Assembly (NCBI GenBank): GCA_963995525.1
Contig: OZ023217.1
Location: 25,566,587-25,630,586 of the forward strand
Direction: 5' to 3'
Origin: Escarpia spicata
Taxonomy: Eukaryota; Annelida; Polychaeta; Sabellida; Siboglinidae
Length of the DNA: 64,000 nt
Both the position numbers and the translations under genes were made by a program. Under the pieces are notes generated by a model. It worked only from the letters and a program-made list of their open reading frames with translations. It searched no databases and had not been told where the DNA came from. This document shows positions 36,222 to 47,100 of the stretch, piece after piece. Position 1 is the stretch's first letter. Each line of letters opens with the position of its first letter.

Positions 36222-36497
36222 TGGATCTGGGGGGCCTAGGGGTACGTGACCCTCTAGACCTTTGGAATTTCATATATAATGTGCCTGTGCTAGCATACAG
36301 TGCTCCCAGACCTTCAAGTGTTGGTGTTTTTTGTGACTCAGACTAAGGGTGCAATTAGTGTTGATATTTTTGCGAACTTCCACGGGGAGTGCAATTGGAG
36401 GTTTTTGGAGAGCCTGAAGTGTTGGTATTTTTGGCGAGCCTCAGTGGGTGCAATCGGAGTGTTTTGGGGTTCCCTAAACTGTTTGGATCCGCCCCAG
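36222..36497. mobile_element. Small hAT-like non-autonomous element
   Basis: The left end has GGATCTGGGGGGCCTAGGGG followed by TACGTGACCC. The right end has TTGGATCCGCCCCAG (36483-36497), close to the CAGGGGCGGATCC terminus common in hAT elements of the ZMYM/DUF4371 kind. Internally there are degenerate units of about 60 bp (GTGCAATTxGxxxTTTTTGG, GAGCCTxAAGTGTTGGTATT). Related ends occur near 46.07 kb and 55.6-55.9 kb. Confidence 0.5.
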
Positions 36498-36764
36498 GTA
36501 TGTATGTCGGTATGTAAACTTAGGTTAAAGCCTAAATATTTTTGTTTGTTTTATATCTACATACGTCCCATTTCTCTCTCAATCTCAGCCAATCCACTCG
36601 TGCGTAAAATAACATTTTGGATTTTACCTTAAAGATACTGATCTTGCATTAGACTAATTAGAAGTTTGTAATGCTGTACTATATTACTGGTTAATACTTG
36701 ATAAAAGCTAATTGTGTGTTATTTATGCAGTTACAGACCCACCCAAAACAGGCACTGTTTTGAA

Positions 36765-37363
36765 GCATGTCCGAATGTTTAACTATTTGGGATAACTAAT
36801 AACATCCGACGGTCGATGCAATGATGAGATAAAGAGACGAATTGCACAAGCCAAAACAGCTTTTCGCAACATGACTTTTTTTAACAAACACAAATATATC
36901 AATTGAAGTGAGAAAACGTGTACTGCAATGCTACATAGAGCCCATATTGCTATATGGATGTGAATCCTGGACAATAACCAAAGGTTCACCAAAAAAACAT
37001 AGAAGCCACTGCAATGTGGTTCTTAAGAAGAATGCTGCGAGTGCCGTGGGTGGCAAAGCAAAGCAATGAAGTCATCCTTAGGACAGCCAAATCAAAAAGA
37101 AAGATCATCAACAAAGTTAGAACACAAGCACGATTTATAGGCAATGTCATGAGAAAGAAAGCATTAGAACATGTAGTAACAACAGGAAAGATGGAAGGAA
37201 AAAGATCCAGAGGACGACAGAGAATAAAAATAATAGATAGTCTCTCAACATGGTGTGAAAGGAGCACAACATAACTGCTACAAACTACACACAACCGTGC
37301 AGTTTGGAGGGCCATGATCGCCAACGACTGTGATAGACATGGCTCATAGAAGAAAAAGAAGAA
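36765..37363 (+). pseudogene. RTE-type LINE ORF2 C-terminal half, decayed
   Basis: Plus-strand reading in shifting frames gives FNYLG(x)LITSDGRCNDEIK, RRIAQAKTAFRNM, LSIEVRKRVLQCYIEPILLY and GCESWTITK. The open stretch 37014-37274 continues WFLRRMLRVPW, KRKIINKVRTQARFIGNVMR and RSRGRQRIKIIDSLSTW. 'LLYGCESWT', 'MWFLRRMLRVPW' and 'R...R..FIGHVMRK' are standard in endonuclease-reverse transcriptase LINEs of the RTE/BovB-like group. The last part (NRAVWRAMIANDCDRHGS) precedes an A/G-rich tail (about 37345-37363). Several shifts make it non-functional. Confidence 0.8.
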
Positions 37364-37828
37364 AGCCCCACTCATATACTTATCGATAGTCACCGCAGCG
37401 AATCGTCGTAGAAGGTATATTTTATTGCGGGTGCGTGTCTCGAGTTTGAAATTACGCCAGAAAGATTAATGGACACTTTGGTACCCTTGTCGCACCTTTA
37501 AAGGAACTCAACAAGCAACATAACGTATCAGTTCACATACACGTGTCTACTTGACGGACAATTTAGTCATTGCGAGATCATTTACTTGTAGTCGAATCCA
37601 TTTCAGCAAACGACTAATGTGATCAGAAACAGACGACTACAAAATAGTGATGTGAACGAAAACTGCGCAACGCCATAGTCAATACTCCTATGCGTGTCAG
37701 CCAGTTTCTTCTAAGTTTTTCTCACATCATATTTATTGCAATAACGTTTCTTATTGTTGATGTTTCGCTTCTCCAATATTCAGCAAGAATCGTGGAATAT
37801 GCAGCAGGCATTTAAGTGAAAACATAAC

Positions 37829-38361
37829 TGGTTGGTGATAAAACAAAGAGCAATGTGTGTAATTGTCATAAATGGTTGGTGACAAAACAAAGAGCAATGT
37901 GTGTAATTGTCATAAATGGTTGGTGACAAAACAAAGAGCAATATGTGTAATTGTCATAAATGGTTGGTGACAAAACAAAGAGCAATGTGTGTAATTGTCA
38001 TAAATGGTTGGTGATAAAACAAAGAGCAATATGTGTAATTGTCATAAATGGTTGGTGACAAAACAAAGAGCAATGTGTGTAATTTTCATAAATGGTTGGT
38101 GACAAAACAAAGAGCAATGTGTGTAATTTTCATAAATGGTTGGTGACAAAACAAAGAGCAATGTGTGTAATTGTTATAAATGGTTGGTGACAAAACAAAG
38201 AGCAATGTGTGTAATTGTCATAAATGCTTGGTGACAAAACAAAGAGCAACATGTGTAATTGTCATAAATGGTTGGTGACAAAACAAAGAGCAATGTGTAT
38301 AATTGTCATAAATTGTTAGTGACAAAACAAAGAGCAATGTGTGTAATTGTCATAAATTGTT
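37829..38361. repeat. 44-bp tandem repeat, about 12 copies
   Basis: The unit is TGGTTGGTGACAAAACAAAG plus AGCAATGTGTGTAATTGTCA plus TAAA. Copies differ by isolated substitutions only (GTGATAAAA, TTTTCATAA, GCTTGG). Confidence 0.95.
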
Positions 38362-39168
38362 ACCGAATCATAATTCTGCGTGCACGATAGAATGAGCTTC
38401 ATCACGTTTAGCACTGGCTTCAAAGGGTATATAAAGGCGGTATTGTACCACACCAATGATACGGCGTACGGTCCACTGACAGACCTATAAACCTACCATC
38501 TTTCACGACAGGTGTCACTATAGGACAAACGTAGCTGCATGTCTGACGTGTGCGTCTGCATTTGACCTCTTTCAAGATTGCAAAGGAAGCTTCTCAATAA
38601 AACCGTCAATACTGAATGGTAAATATCGCGTTACCGTGACGTCGTCGTTGTCTAGCTACACCCGTCTGAAGGGGTTTGAACCGAGCGCCGTCTATAGCTG
38701 TAGAAGGTGACAGGCATCAACAATGAGGCGAGGCGTTGTAATGTCGATCGGGCCGTTTGTTTTGGCGTGTCCGGCTTCGGTCAACGACATAAACCGGCGA
38801 TAGGCGGGTGGAATGCGTATGTTTAACGACACTTGTAGTCAAAGAGAGGTGCGGCTGGAGTTATTGCAGCACTAGTTTACGGATTCGGACCAATTGGCCT
38901 ACTACCTATATGGTAGCCAATGGTTCAGTTTCTGATTCGGTCACACAGGGCTTACTACGAGTGCGATTCAGCCACCGTTACTACGTTACAATAGCGTCTT
39001 GATTTTTTTAAATTCAACGTAAGTACTTGTTTTTTAATAAGTCATTGCAGAGTATTACCGTCTTGTTTTATAACAGTCATTGAACCTATGTAATGGTCAG
39101 TGTATTTTGGGGTTGTAGTTGCGTGGCCGATACGTCGTTCATTCAAAGTATCTAACATTCCGAATAAC
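38362..39168. other. Non-coding stretch, nothing recognised
   Basis: Short frames only; no motif, array or RNA gene. Confidence 0.4.
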
Positions 39169-39485
39169 ACACACGCACACACCCACACACGCACACACAC
39201 ACACGCGCGCACACGCGCGCACACGCGCACACACGCACACACGCACACACGCACACACGCACACACGCACACACGCACACACGCACACACGCACACACGC
39301 ACACACGCACACACGCACACACGCACACACGCACACACGCACACACGCACACACGCACACACGCACACACGCACACACGCACACACGCACACACGCACAC
39401 ACGCACACACGCACACACGCACACACGCACACACGCACACACGCACACACGCACACACGCACACACGCACACACGCACACACGCA
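39169..39485. repeat. ACACACGC octamer microsatellite (long)
   Basis: About 30 nearly perfect ACACACGC units follow an ACACGCGC-rich start (39201-39230). All frames on both strands stay open because the repeat has no stop, giving long His/Thr and Val/Cys/Ala frames that are artefacts. Confidence 0.97.
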
Positions 39486-41310
39486 TGCACTGAGAAGACG
39501 AGTACAACCTCATGATATGCGCCATAGTCTTATGCTTGCTATTATTAAGCACGGATAGTGTTTAATCCGGACGTCATCCCAACCATTTGTATCCACTAGT
39601 TTAAATTGTTTAATATCACTATGAAAGGTCTAACGAAATTTGTATGAGACGAGAACACATATATGCAGGGGTGATAGATGAATTTGGCATTTTAAATTTA
39701 TAGTAAATAATTTATGTGAACGAATAATATCGCCCGTTCCTCCAACTGCCGATCACGATTATGCACACATGATGACGTAATGATATTGAAATAAGGAATA
39801 GTTTTCGGTTGTTCCGGCATACGGATCGTATAATCTCGGCGCCTCTGTGCACGGCTTCCGCATACGTGAAAGCCCCGTGTACATCACCCATATCCTGTTG
39901 GGCTAATCGGTGGCCGCCTTGTGTTTGATTACCTTCTGTCACGTGTTGTAAATACACTCGGCGTATCTGAGTTGTCGAGGTGAGTCCTGATAACCCCTCA
40001 TAAGTGTTGCCCTAAATTCAACCTTAAGCCGTGCATGGTAGGACTGGTTCAACGGCCTTTCTTTTGAAGTCTTTGAGTAGTTTATTTATCGCCTAGAAGT
40101 GCCTATCGGACCAATGACGGAGAAAGATACGGCGCCCGCCTACTGAGTTAGTAGTTGTACAAGACGTACATTTAGCGATAATCACCACACATTTCCAGAA
40201 ATATAACAAGCTGTTGGTTGTTATTAGAGAGTGGACTCTCTTTAGAGTGTCATTGCTAAAAAGTGTTATACCGATCTGACCAGTATGTAATCGCAGTTCG
40301 GGTGAGTTTTCTTTAGCTGTGGGTCATCAACGGAAGCTGTGCACCGATAGTGCACAGAGCGGCCCAATATAGCTAAGTGTATTAGTTGGTCTGATCGCCG
40401 AGTTGTTTCCCACGTGAAAGCTGGCACAGTTGTCGTCTGCTGCGCTGGTGTTGCACCAGCATCGATGTTGTCTCTCACCAAGAAGGCTTCACTGTCGCTT
40501 TCTTCGGTAGACAGCGGTAACTATTGATCTCTGCCTGAGTGGAATACGTCTACAGTGTGCGAAGGTTTGAATACACCACGGTAAGAATGCTATTTGATAA
40601 TTTTATAACCAGATGGTAGAAAGAATGTCGTGATTAACACGTCATGAGAACGATGATAGAGTGAGGACACAGTGCATAAGACAGATATTATACTCCACAG
40701 CACCAGCGATGTGGTACAGACGTGTAGGTCCTACATTACCCATGGTTGTATTAGTACTGTAAGTCACAAAAACGAACTCCAGATGTGAGTTTGAACTTGT
40801 CATTGCATGATTCTTCAGAGTATCACCAATCATATTACCCAGTGTTGAAGTTTCAGAGTATCACCAATCCTAGTACCCCATGTTGAAGCTGCGAACCAAA
40901 CGAATGCGTGGTATCAATGTAATTAACTACATGTGATCCCAGACGCGGTCTGGTTCCACAGGTGGTCAACCAGCGCGCTAGTATAGTCGCAATAGGTACC
41001 TGCTGTAACCCGCCGTCACGCCGCGGCTATTTATAAGTGTTCCCAAACGAACCTGGACGTGTATTTTGGAGAGGACGAATCACGCACCGGGAGACCGACA
41101 CCAGCCGCCTGTTATCAAAATATCCGATCCTTGTTTGCTGCACGTTTACTTCATCAAGCTACGGCGGGATTAGATCTGACGCGGCCGACGCTAGCCACGG
41201 CGGTACAGGTGGCCATGCAGACAATGGTTGAGTTTGTTTTGGGTGGGGTGGAGTGTAAGAAAAGCTATGTTGTTGCTGTAATACAATAAAACAAATATTA
41301 TTGTTATTGC
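39486..41310. other. Non-coding stretch with one short duplication
   Basis: No gene recognised. A 38-bp unit (TTCAGAGTATCACCAATC...) is present twice at about 40814-40889. A pair of overlapping plus frames at 41037-41289 has no family signature. Confidence 0.4.
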
Positions 41311-41534
41311 GTTAGTGTTATTGCCAACCGTCTAGCGACAGGTTGTAGTGTAATTGCCAACCGTCTAGCGACAGGTCGTAGTGCTATTGACAACGTTCTA
41401 GCGTCAGGTCGTAATGCCAGTGACAACGTTCTAGTCACATGTCGTGGTGCCAGTGACAACGTTCTAGTCACAGGTCGAGGAGCCATTGACAGTGTTCTAG
41501 CCACAGGTCGTAATGCCATCGACGTTCTAGCTAC
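41311..41534. repeat. 33-bp minisatellite, left part
   Basis: The unit is AGTGCCATTGACAACGTTCT plus AGCGACAGGTCGT with variants (ATTGCCAACCGTCTAGCGAC at the start). The array is cut at 41534 by a hAT-type element and resumes at 42330. Confidence 0.9.
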
Positions 41535-42329
41535 CAGACATGGGGTCAAATACATTGAAAAGTATTTAAATGCAAATACTTTTTACATTTCAAATGCAAA
41601 TTCAAATGCAAATACATTTTGTTTATGTCAAATGCAAATACTTTTCAAAAGTACTTCAAATACTTTTCAAATACTTTTCAAATATTTTTATAATTCTCTT
41701 GACGTCCTCGTGGACAATAAATAATGACAAAAAGAGCTATACTTGACCATTGTTTATCCAGAATTAAGGGAGTTCATTGAGTCAATAGTATCATGCTATA
41801 ATTGGTCACACATTGTTAAATGTTTCCCCTGTGACAGGTTAATCCTGTTTTCCATTTCCTGTGCCCACTGATGCACTGTCTTCCAATAAAATTAGATTAA
41901 GTCATCCACTGTTAATTAAATGCTTGCTAACCTGAGCCTGTGGCTGGCCAGCTGATACACTGATCACCCATCTGATAATGACCCAAGTTAAAGCTGAGTT
42001 AATGATCAAAGCACGCAACTGGCTGCAGTTGGTCAACTAATAACAGAGCTATAGGAAGGTCAGTTTTCTCTCAGTGAATGTCATGCCTCGGTGATCACAT
42101 AAGTAACATGACTGACCTGTATCAACTGCCCAGACCAAGCAACAATTTAATTAAGCACAGCTGTGATAACAGTTTTCATTGACAGAATTAAATGGCATAA
42201 ATATTTGAAAAGTATTTGAAAAGTATTTGATTTTTCAAATGCAAATGCAAATAGTGGATCAGTCGCATTTAAATGCATTTAAATGCATTTAAATGCATTT
42301 AAATGCATTTGCATTTGAGCCCATGTCTG
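41535..42329. mobile_element. 795-bp non-autonomous hAT element inserted in the 33-bp minisatellite
   Basis: The left terminus is CAGACATGGGGTCAAATACA and the right terminus, read inward on the other strand, is CAGACATGGGCTCAAATGCA. The flanking octamers are CTAGCTAC (41527-41534) and GTAGCTAC (42330-42337), an 8-bp target duplication with one mismatch. An 8-bp duplication and a CAGxCxTGGG terminus are hallmarks of hAT. The subterminal parts are rich in CAAATGCAAATAC and TTTGAAAAGTATTT repeats. There is no transposase frame, so it would depend on a relative elsewhere. Confidence 0.85.
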
Positions 42330-43072
42330 GTAGCTACAGGTTGTAGTGCTATTGGCAACCTTCTAAGCACAGGTGACAGTGCCATTGACAACGTTCTAGT
42401 CACAGGTCGTAATACCATTGGCAACGTTCTAGCGATAGGTTTCAGTGCCATTGACAATGTTCTAGCGACAGGTCGTAGTGCCATTGACAACTTTCTAGCG
42501 ACAGGTCGCAGTGCCATTGGCAACGTTCTAGCGACAGGTCGTAGTGACATTGAAAACGTTCAAGCAACAGGTCGTAGTGCTATTGGCAACGTTCTAGCGA
42601 TAGGTCGTAGTGCTATTGGCAACGTTCAAGCAATAGGTCGTAGTGCGATTGACAACGTTCTAGTCACAGGCCGTAATGACAGTGACAACGTTCTAGCGAC
42701 AGGCCGTTATGCCATTGACAACGTTCTAGTCCCAGACTGTAGTGACAGTGGCAACGTTCTAGCGACAGGTCGAAGTGCTATTGACAACGTTCTATCGACA
42801 GGTCGTGGTGTTATAGGCAACGTTCTAGTCACAGGTCGTACAGCCATTGATGACTAGCCACAGGTCGCAGTCCCATTGGCAACGTTCTAGCGACAGGTCG
42901 TAGTGCCATTAACAACGTTCTAGCATCATGTCGTAGTGCCATTGGCGACGTTCTAGCGACAGGTCGTAGTGCCATTGACGACGTTTTAGCTACAGGTCGT
43001 AGTGCCATTGACGACGTTTTAGCTACAGGTCGTAGTGCCATTGACAACGTTCTAATGACAGGTCGTAATGTT
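42330..43072. repeat. 33-bp minisatellite, right part
   Basis: About 22 units of 33 bp follow the hAT element. The plus frame reads SAIDNVLATGR-type repeats for 184 codons (42303-42857), and the minus frame reads MALRPVARTLS-type repeats. Both are open because the unit length is a multiple of three. There is no start context or domain; treated as repeat. Confidence 0.92.
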
Positions 43073-44040
43073 TCCTCGTTGTTAGGCTTCTGATGAAAGA
43101 CACCTCTTTAATCGATGTGATTGTTTTTAATGGCAGTATTATCTATTTGCCAAAACAACAGGTGTCTTTCATCAAGAAAGTTGATCTATTTTATCAAAAA
43201 GTTTGCTATCTATAACTGCCGTGTCAGCAGTATTTATATATTCTCCGTTAACAGCACCGTGTTCTAATGACCGCCACGTTTACATCGTAAATAACACGCT
43301 ACATGTTGTCGTCAATAGCACTAACTCGTTCCCTGCACGCAACAAGACTACTGAATGTTCCTCGGTAAATTTGTCAAAACAATCGCAGTAGTCATACTGG
43401 TGTCTTAAAGCCAGGTGTACAACGTATAATCGTTTTAACCGTGCATTCGTGTTATGTGGTTTACATTCGAACATGTGTTTAACGATCCACACTATTTTAG
43501 TATCATCTTACAGTTATTTGTTTCATTAGAATATGTTAACACGAATATCATGAATATATTGAATGCTGAACGAAAAGGTTCATATTCATAGACAAATCAC
43601 AATATATTTAGAATTATTTGTGATTAATTAAACATGTTGTGCTCACGCTGTTAGAATAGGTATGAAATGTTGTTACAAACGAACATAAAAAATATTGTGT
43701 AACTTTAGTGTTTGCTGCTAAACTGATAAAAGATAAAGCATTGTGTAATGTTACGGAAGCATGACCGGTTGTTAAGTGAAGCTGGAACCTTAATTCTTTC
43801 AGTAGTTAATCCAGGTGCGATGGAAAATTGCAGATAATTTCATGTCAACTGACAATTCTAATGATTGCGAACTGAAACCATTAGCATAATGTTGTCTAAG
43901 GGCAAAGTGAAGCCATTGTGGCTTGTTTGTGTTTCGATGCGAACTGCAAGTCGAACAACTAGCGTAAGTAACGATCTATTCCCAGGTGCGTTCGTTCTTC
44001 CACATTACATGGCTCGCTCGTTGTTTGCAGCGTTGAGGCG
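43073..44040. other. AT-rich upstream region of the ankyrin-repeat gene
   Basis: No gene recognised. An acceptor-like TTGTTTGCAG ends at 44030, ten bases before the ATG used for the ankyrin gene. It suggests an upstream non-coding exon. An ATG at 44008 is in another frame and would encode only a short peptide (MARSLFAALRRWRRVTT). Confidence 0.45.
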
Positions 44041-44190
44041 ATGGCGGAGGGTGACGACGTGACTGAGCAAGACCTGCTCGCACTGCACGAGGACATCCTG
44101 GAGGGAAGCGAGGAGGCGGTCCGGGAACTGCTGGACGACTTCCGGGACGACGACACGCCCACCCTGCTCCTGTGCACCACCGAGATACAG
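44041..44190 (+). CDS. Ankyrin gene, coding exon 1
   Basis: Fifty codons from MAEGDDVTEQDLL to CTTEIQ, then donor CAG|GTGGGC. Very acidic, probably helical. Phase-0 end. The reading frame stops only after running into the intron. Confidence 0.75.
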
Positions 44191-47100
44191 GTGGGCGCAG
44201 TCAGTGGCGACACGCTACGGCTTTATTAATAATTATATTAGTCGCCTTTAACGTACTCTGTGAGGACTAGTGTGTCTTTAATCGCCAAATGCAAGTACGT
44301 CGAATCATTCCATGTCGGCATCATATATAGGCCGGTTAACAATTAAGCCACGCAGTTGCGTGTCGTGTATGAGTCGGCAAATGCGCTAGAAATATACAAG
44401 CAATATAGCATTAATGCTGTATTGCTATGCACCTGAGGGTTATTATCACATATTCCAATAACATCGTATTTATGCAAGACTCGTGGACTGGGCTTACACG
44501 TCGAATAATGCTAAGTGTTGGATGTACCGCAGTCATCGTTAGTGATGTTAAATACGGCACATATCATAAACAAAGAACAGTCATGTTAGCAGTATAACCA
44601 GAAACAAACTACACAGGTAAACGGAAAAGTAAAACCGTACATGCACCTATTAATTCGCGCAAAAAGCACCCACGAACACGAAAAAATGAAAGTTAAACGT
44701 ATTTACCAACACGTCCAGCATGTTAACGAAACTAACAAACTTAATGTTTGTTTCGATAAGTGTGTGTCTGATTGTCACATCACGCCACCTGTCGGCGATA
44801 TCACTCATCCTCAAAGTGAGATTCCTTACATATTACCGGTTGTATTATACTATTATTGTATTGTGTGTATTACACGTGGTGATGTGATGGTACAGTGTGC
44901 GTTCTGCCGTCAGATTGAGCCTCTCGATAAGGACCACGAACTCAACAGGATCCCGCAGTCAGCTGTGCACCGGGCAGCCCTGGTCGGCTCCACCAACATC
45001 CTAGAGGCGCTGCTTAACTCGGACGCTAGGATCGACGTCAATGCACCGACGAAGCTGAATGGTTACACAGCTCTACACATGGCGGCCGCAGTCGGCTCGA
45101 CGCCGCTGGTCAGCTACCTCGCCGCCAACGGAGCATGCGTGAACGCACGTAGTCGTTCCGGTCAGACGCCACTCCATCTGGCGGCGCGACACGGATATGC
45201 TGACATCGCCAAAATTCTCGTCGTCAAAGGCGCGACCGTCGACTGCACTGACGAGCGCATGCGCACACCGCTCCACCTGGCGGCCGAGCACGGCCACCGC
45301 ACGATGGCGCTGCTGCTCCTGAAGCGACATGCGAGTCCGAACGTCATTGACACGGAGGGTCAGCTGCCACTGCACCGCGCGCAGGTCGCCGGCCATGTCG
45401 CTACGACGGACGTTCTGCTGAGTTACGGGGGGAGCGTCGGACGGCAGGACAGCTGCGGCAACACCGCCCTGCACGTCGCCGTCACCAACTACAACGCAAA
45501 AGGTTGGTCTGCCACAACCTGTAGCCAGTTTGAAGACGCATTTGTATTGCACCACATAATTTAAGAACTATTTACTTTCGTAATAAATGTTCTCACGAGT
45601 GGCACATCACATAACTTCGCACATGTCCACAGACGGATCCCCTTGGATCCGTCTGTGGACATGTGCGAAGTAGGGCAGGTGTCTCCCGTGGACCTTTGGA
45701 ATGTTGTTGAGTTATGTCTGCGTGCCCCCCCCCCCCTACGCATTTTGAATGTGTCCCGGTTACATGCCCCCCCAGACGTTCTAAAAATATCACCGCGAGA
45801 AATCTCTGACAGCACCCTTTCTCGCCCGTCTTCCGAATAGTTAGCGCGTCGGCGGAGTGGCGACAGAGGAGAGATGCTGAAACTACGGCGGAAAATCTTC
45901 AGTAGTATCCCCCCGCTCCCCGTCTTCCGATGTCAAGATGCGCGACAGCAGAGTCGTGCTGAAGCTCCGGCTCAGCTCACCCAATATGAATTTGGTTTGG
46001 ACGCCAGTGGGATTTTTGCAAGCCTCAAGGTGGTACAATTGGAGGTTTGCTCCCCCAGAGTACTCTCTCAGGATCCGTCACTGCATGCCAATCTATAACA
46101 CCAGTGTTGGTTCGACGTGCGAATGTGACACTGCCGATCAAAATATAGCTGACGTATGCGCAGATTGCATGATTAATCATAGAATTAATTATATCCGGTA
46201 CAATTCGGCATTTTCAGTACACAGGACTTAGAGTAGAATATGCGGTAGTCTATTTTACTAGAAAAATAAGATTAAAAACACGAACGTCGTGCTCGGTTTT
46301 AAGTAGAATGTTGATTGCCTGTACGATACTGTTACCCTTCCCGTCATAATTCCACAATTATTTTGGGAAGAATAGTACTCTGACTTTTTGTCAAAGCTGT
46401 CTTACGCACTGGTATGTTTCCGACTCGTTTCTTCATTCGGTGTATCTTGCAATACGAATGCGTTGTTAAACCGGTTCCAGTGTCAAGCGCACTCGCCCAC
46501 CCGCCGCCCGCCCGCCCGCCCGCCCGCCCGCCCGCCCGCCCGCCCGCCCGCACGCACGCATGCACACACGCGCACACGCAACACACACGCACGCACCCGG
46601 ATGCAAGCATGCACGCACGCACACACACAGAAATACGCGCGCACACGCAAATACACACGCACGCACCCATACCATAGCGCTTTGGTGTAAACTAGAGACT
46701 CGGACACACACACGCATTCGCGTACACCCGCCATATGTCATAGCTCTACTGTCGAGCGTGCCTACTCCCAGGCCGTGAGCGCACAAGTAGAGCATGTTAT
46801 GTTCCACCGTGGAGCGATTGTCCTCGGCCAAGGGCAGTAAACATGCAGGCACGTCCAAATTTGGAGGATACCCAGGCAGGAAACTGGAGAACGTTCTCAA
46901 CGTCAGCGGGCGCGGTTCTTTCAGCAAGTCTCCGTCTGTTCGTGTCAGTGTACAGCAGTGTGCCATTCCATGTCGACTCTAAGACTCCCGTTTGTGAAGT
47001 AAATACTGTGCGCCGTGAAATATTCTGTATCGTGTTGCACATCAGCAACCAGTTCGGTAACCATTTGAAACATAACATAATCCGTCTTCTGTTATTTTCT

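Noticed and set aside
36986..37393. 135-codon minus-strand frame with hydrophobic stretches
   Set aside because: It is antisense to the RTE-type LINE ORF2 fragment.
39042..39558. Long open frames (110-150 codons) on both strands
   Set aside because: They are translations of the stop-free ACACACGC array; the same applies to 19768-20187, 25815-26231 and 57480-58108.
42303..42857. 184-codon frame of IDNVLATGR repeats
   Set aside because: It follows the 33-bp minisatellite, is open on both strands, and begins inside the hAT element.
44008..44064. Alternative start MARSLFAALRRWRR for the ankyrin gene
   Set aside because: It is in a different frame from the ankyrin exon and ends after 17 codons.
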